The position numbers and the translations under genes are program-made. A DNA stretch of 6,878 nucleotides from Muribaculaceae bacterium (lineage in GTDB: Bacteria > Bacteroidota > Bacteroidia > Bacteroidales > Muribaculaceae), in contig JAEDNZ010000101.1 of NCBI GenBank assembly GCA_016302215.1, positions 1 to 6,878 of the forward strand, given 5' to 3'. Below, one piece after another: positions 5,509 through 6,878 of this stretch. Under the pieces are notes generated by a model that saw only the letters and a list, made by a program, of their open reading frames with translations, ran no database searches and was not told where the DNA came from. Each line of letters starts with the position of its first letter. The first letter of the stretch is position 1.

Positions 5509-6878
5509 ATGATTAGAGCAATCAAACGACTATCATTAGTAGCAATGGCACTTGGCGTGTGCGCCTTAGTGTCAAAGGCACAGATTGTGACTACAAGCCC
5601 CAATCCGCTGCAAACGACGAGCAGCGACATTGTGCTAACCTATCATGCCGAGCAAGGCAACGGCGAGCTCAAAGGCCTCGCCTCCACCGAGAAGGTGTAT
5701 GCCCACATCGGCGTTATCACCAACGCAAGCGCAAATACCGCCGACTGGAAGCATGTGGTGACACCGTGGCCGAGCACCACTAACCAATCTCAGGCCAACA
5801 CCACAAAGAATGAGTTGACCTACGTGTCAGCCAACACTTATACTTTGAACATCGGCACTCTCAAAGAGTACTTCGGGCTCAGCGATGGCGAGGTAGTGAC
5901 CCACATAGCGCTGGTATTTCGCAACGCCACAGGCAGCAAGAAAGGCAAGACAGCCGATGGTAGCGACATCTTGGTAGAGGTGCATCAGCCCGGCTTGGCA
6001 ATGAACTTCACCTCCGATGCTCCGACGATGATTATGCAGGCCACGACTATCAACTTCAGCGTCAACCTCACCGAGGCCGCCGACATCACCATCAAGGCCA
6101 ACGGCACCGCATTTGCCTCAAAGAGCGGCGCAACGGAGCTGACTGCATCATACGACATCAACGCCGTGGGCGACTACACCTTTGAGGCCACAGCCACGGC
6201 AGGCACGCGCAGCGTAACAAAGAGCATCACAGTGGGCTACATCAGCGCCTCGTCGCAGGCTACCTACCCCGGCGGCAAGCCGGTGATGGGCGCTCAGGAG
6301 GGAGCTGACGGCACAGTCACGTTCTGCCTTGCTGCACCCGGCAAATCTACGGTGGTATTAGTGCCCTCGTGGGACGACTATGCCGTGCGCAACGACAATG
6401 TGATGCACTATCAGGACTATGACGGCCAGCGCTATTTCTGGATTACGGTGAGCGGCCTCGATGCCGACACATACTATCCTTACTACTTTATTGTAGATGG
6501 CACCAAATCTGTCGGCGACCCGTATGCACATCTGGTGTTGGACCCGTACAATGACAAGTACATCTCGTCAAGCGTGTTCCCCGATATGCCAAAATATCCC
6601 GAAGGGCTGAGCAACATAGTGATGGGCGTGTATTGCCGCAACATCGACAAATACGAGTGGAGCGACTTTGAGATGCCTGACAAGAGCAAGCTGATAATCT
6701 ACGAGCTGCTGCTGCGCGACTTCACGGGCACCGAGGGCAAAGGCAACGCCAACGGCACTCTGCGCGCAGCCAGAGCCAAGATACCCTACCTGGTGAAGCT
6801 GGGCGTTAACGCCGTGGAGCTGATGCCTATCATGGAGTTTAACGGCAACAACTCATGGGGCTATAACACCAACTTCTA
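5509..6878 (+). CDS. Secreted alpha-amylase-family (GH13) glycosidase, N-terminal part
   Basis: An open frame of 456 codons with no stop before the window edge. GH13 enzymes hydrolyse or rearrange alpha-glucan linkages such as those of starch or glycogen. The start is fixed by a signal peptide: basic residues to R7, a hydrophobic core 8-21, and likely cleavage after A24 in VSKA-Q. C18 does not fit a lipobox, so export by signal peptidase I is expected. An in-frame stop lies upstream at 5467-5469. Residues 25-164 form a beta-rich domain (with ALVFRNATGSKKGK) resembling Bacteroidetes starch-binding modules. Residues 165-244 look Ig-like. Residues 245-352 resemble CBM48, with YYFIVDG (325-331) and GDPYAHLVLDPYND (336-349). 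The barrel begins near 395 with IIYELLLRDFTG, then VELMPIMEFNGNNSWGYN (436-453). The catalytic Asp/Glu/Asp and any C-terminal sorting domain lie outside the window, so activity and anchoring cannot be judged. Confidence 0.92.
   Translation, partial: MIRAIKRLSLVAMALGVCALVSKAQIVTTSPNPLQTTSSDIVLTYHAEQGNGELKGLASTEKVYAHIGVITNASANTADWKHVVTPWPSTTNQSQANTTKNELTYVSANTYTLNIGTLKEYFGLSDGEVVTHIALVFRNATGSKKGKTADGSDILVEVHQPGLAMNFTSDAPTMIMQATTINFSVNLTEAADITIKANGTAFASKSGATELTASYDINAVGDYTFEATATAGTRSVTKSITVGYISASSQATYPGGKPVMGAQEGADGTVTFCLAAPGKSTVVLVPSWDDYAVRNDNVMHYQDYDGQRYFWITVSGLDADTYYPYYFIVDGTKSVGDPYAHLVLDPYNDKYISSSVFPDMPKYPEGLSNIVMGVYCRNIDKYEWSDFEMPDKSKLIIYELLLRDFTGTEGKGNANGTLRAARAKIPYLVKLGVNAVELMPIMEFNGNNSWGYNTNF

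Overview
This window looks like a chromosomal segment from a member of the Bacteroidales, most likely a gut-type, fairly GC-rich lineage such as the Muribaculaceae. The order is inferred from three things: promoters of the Bacteroidetes type (TTTG, about 19 bases, TAnnTTTG), A-rich leaders without Shine-Dalgarno sequences, and protein sequences resembling Bacteroides homologues (IlvE, SerC, and a short SerA lacking an ACT domain). The family-level guess is weaker and rests on base composition and general resemblance.

Layout. Positions 1-158 hold no gene I can support, but carry a good promoter at 67-96. A plus-strand run of four genes follows: a branched-chain aminotransferase (ilvE, 159-1184), an HDIG-type HD-domain hydrolase (1226-1777), phosphoserine aminotransferase (serC, 1820-2890) and 3-phosphoglycerate dehydrogenase (serA, 3003-3926). 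No convincing promoter was found inside this run, so it may be one transcription unit. A long GC-rich hairpin followed by TTTT sits between serC and serA. SerA and SerC perform the first two steps of serine synthesis from 3-phosphoglycerate. IlvE and SerC are both PLP-dependent, glutamate-linked transaminases. The role of the HD protein is unknown.

After serA, hairpins at 3940-4002 separate it from a convergent minus-strand gene (3970-5010) for a multi-pass acyltransferase-3 family membrane protein, whose -7 box lies only 7 bases before its ATG. The divergent intergenic region then leads to a tRNA-Ser(UGA) gene (5217-5304) with a near-ideal promoter and a strong intrinsic terminator.

The last gene (5509 to the window edge) is a large open frame that has no stop before the window ends. 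It encodes a secreted GH13 alpha-amylase-family protein with a signal peptide, two N-terminal beta-rich domains, a CBM48-like module and the beginning of the catalytic barrel.

Most of the window is ordinary housekeeping and carbohydrate metabolism. I found no convincing new defence, mobile or regulatory system. The points most worth following are the lysine in place of the catalytic histidine of SerA, the serC-serA hairpin, the HD hydrolase placed within amino-acid genes, and the apparently leaderless acyltransferase transcript.
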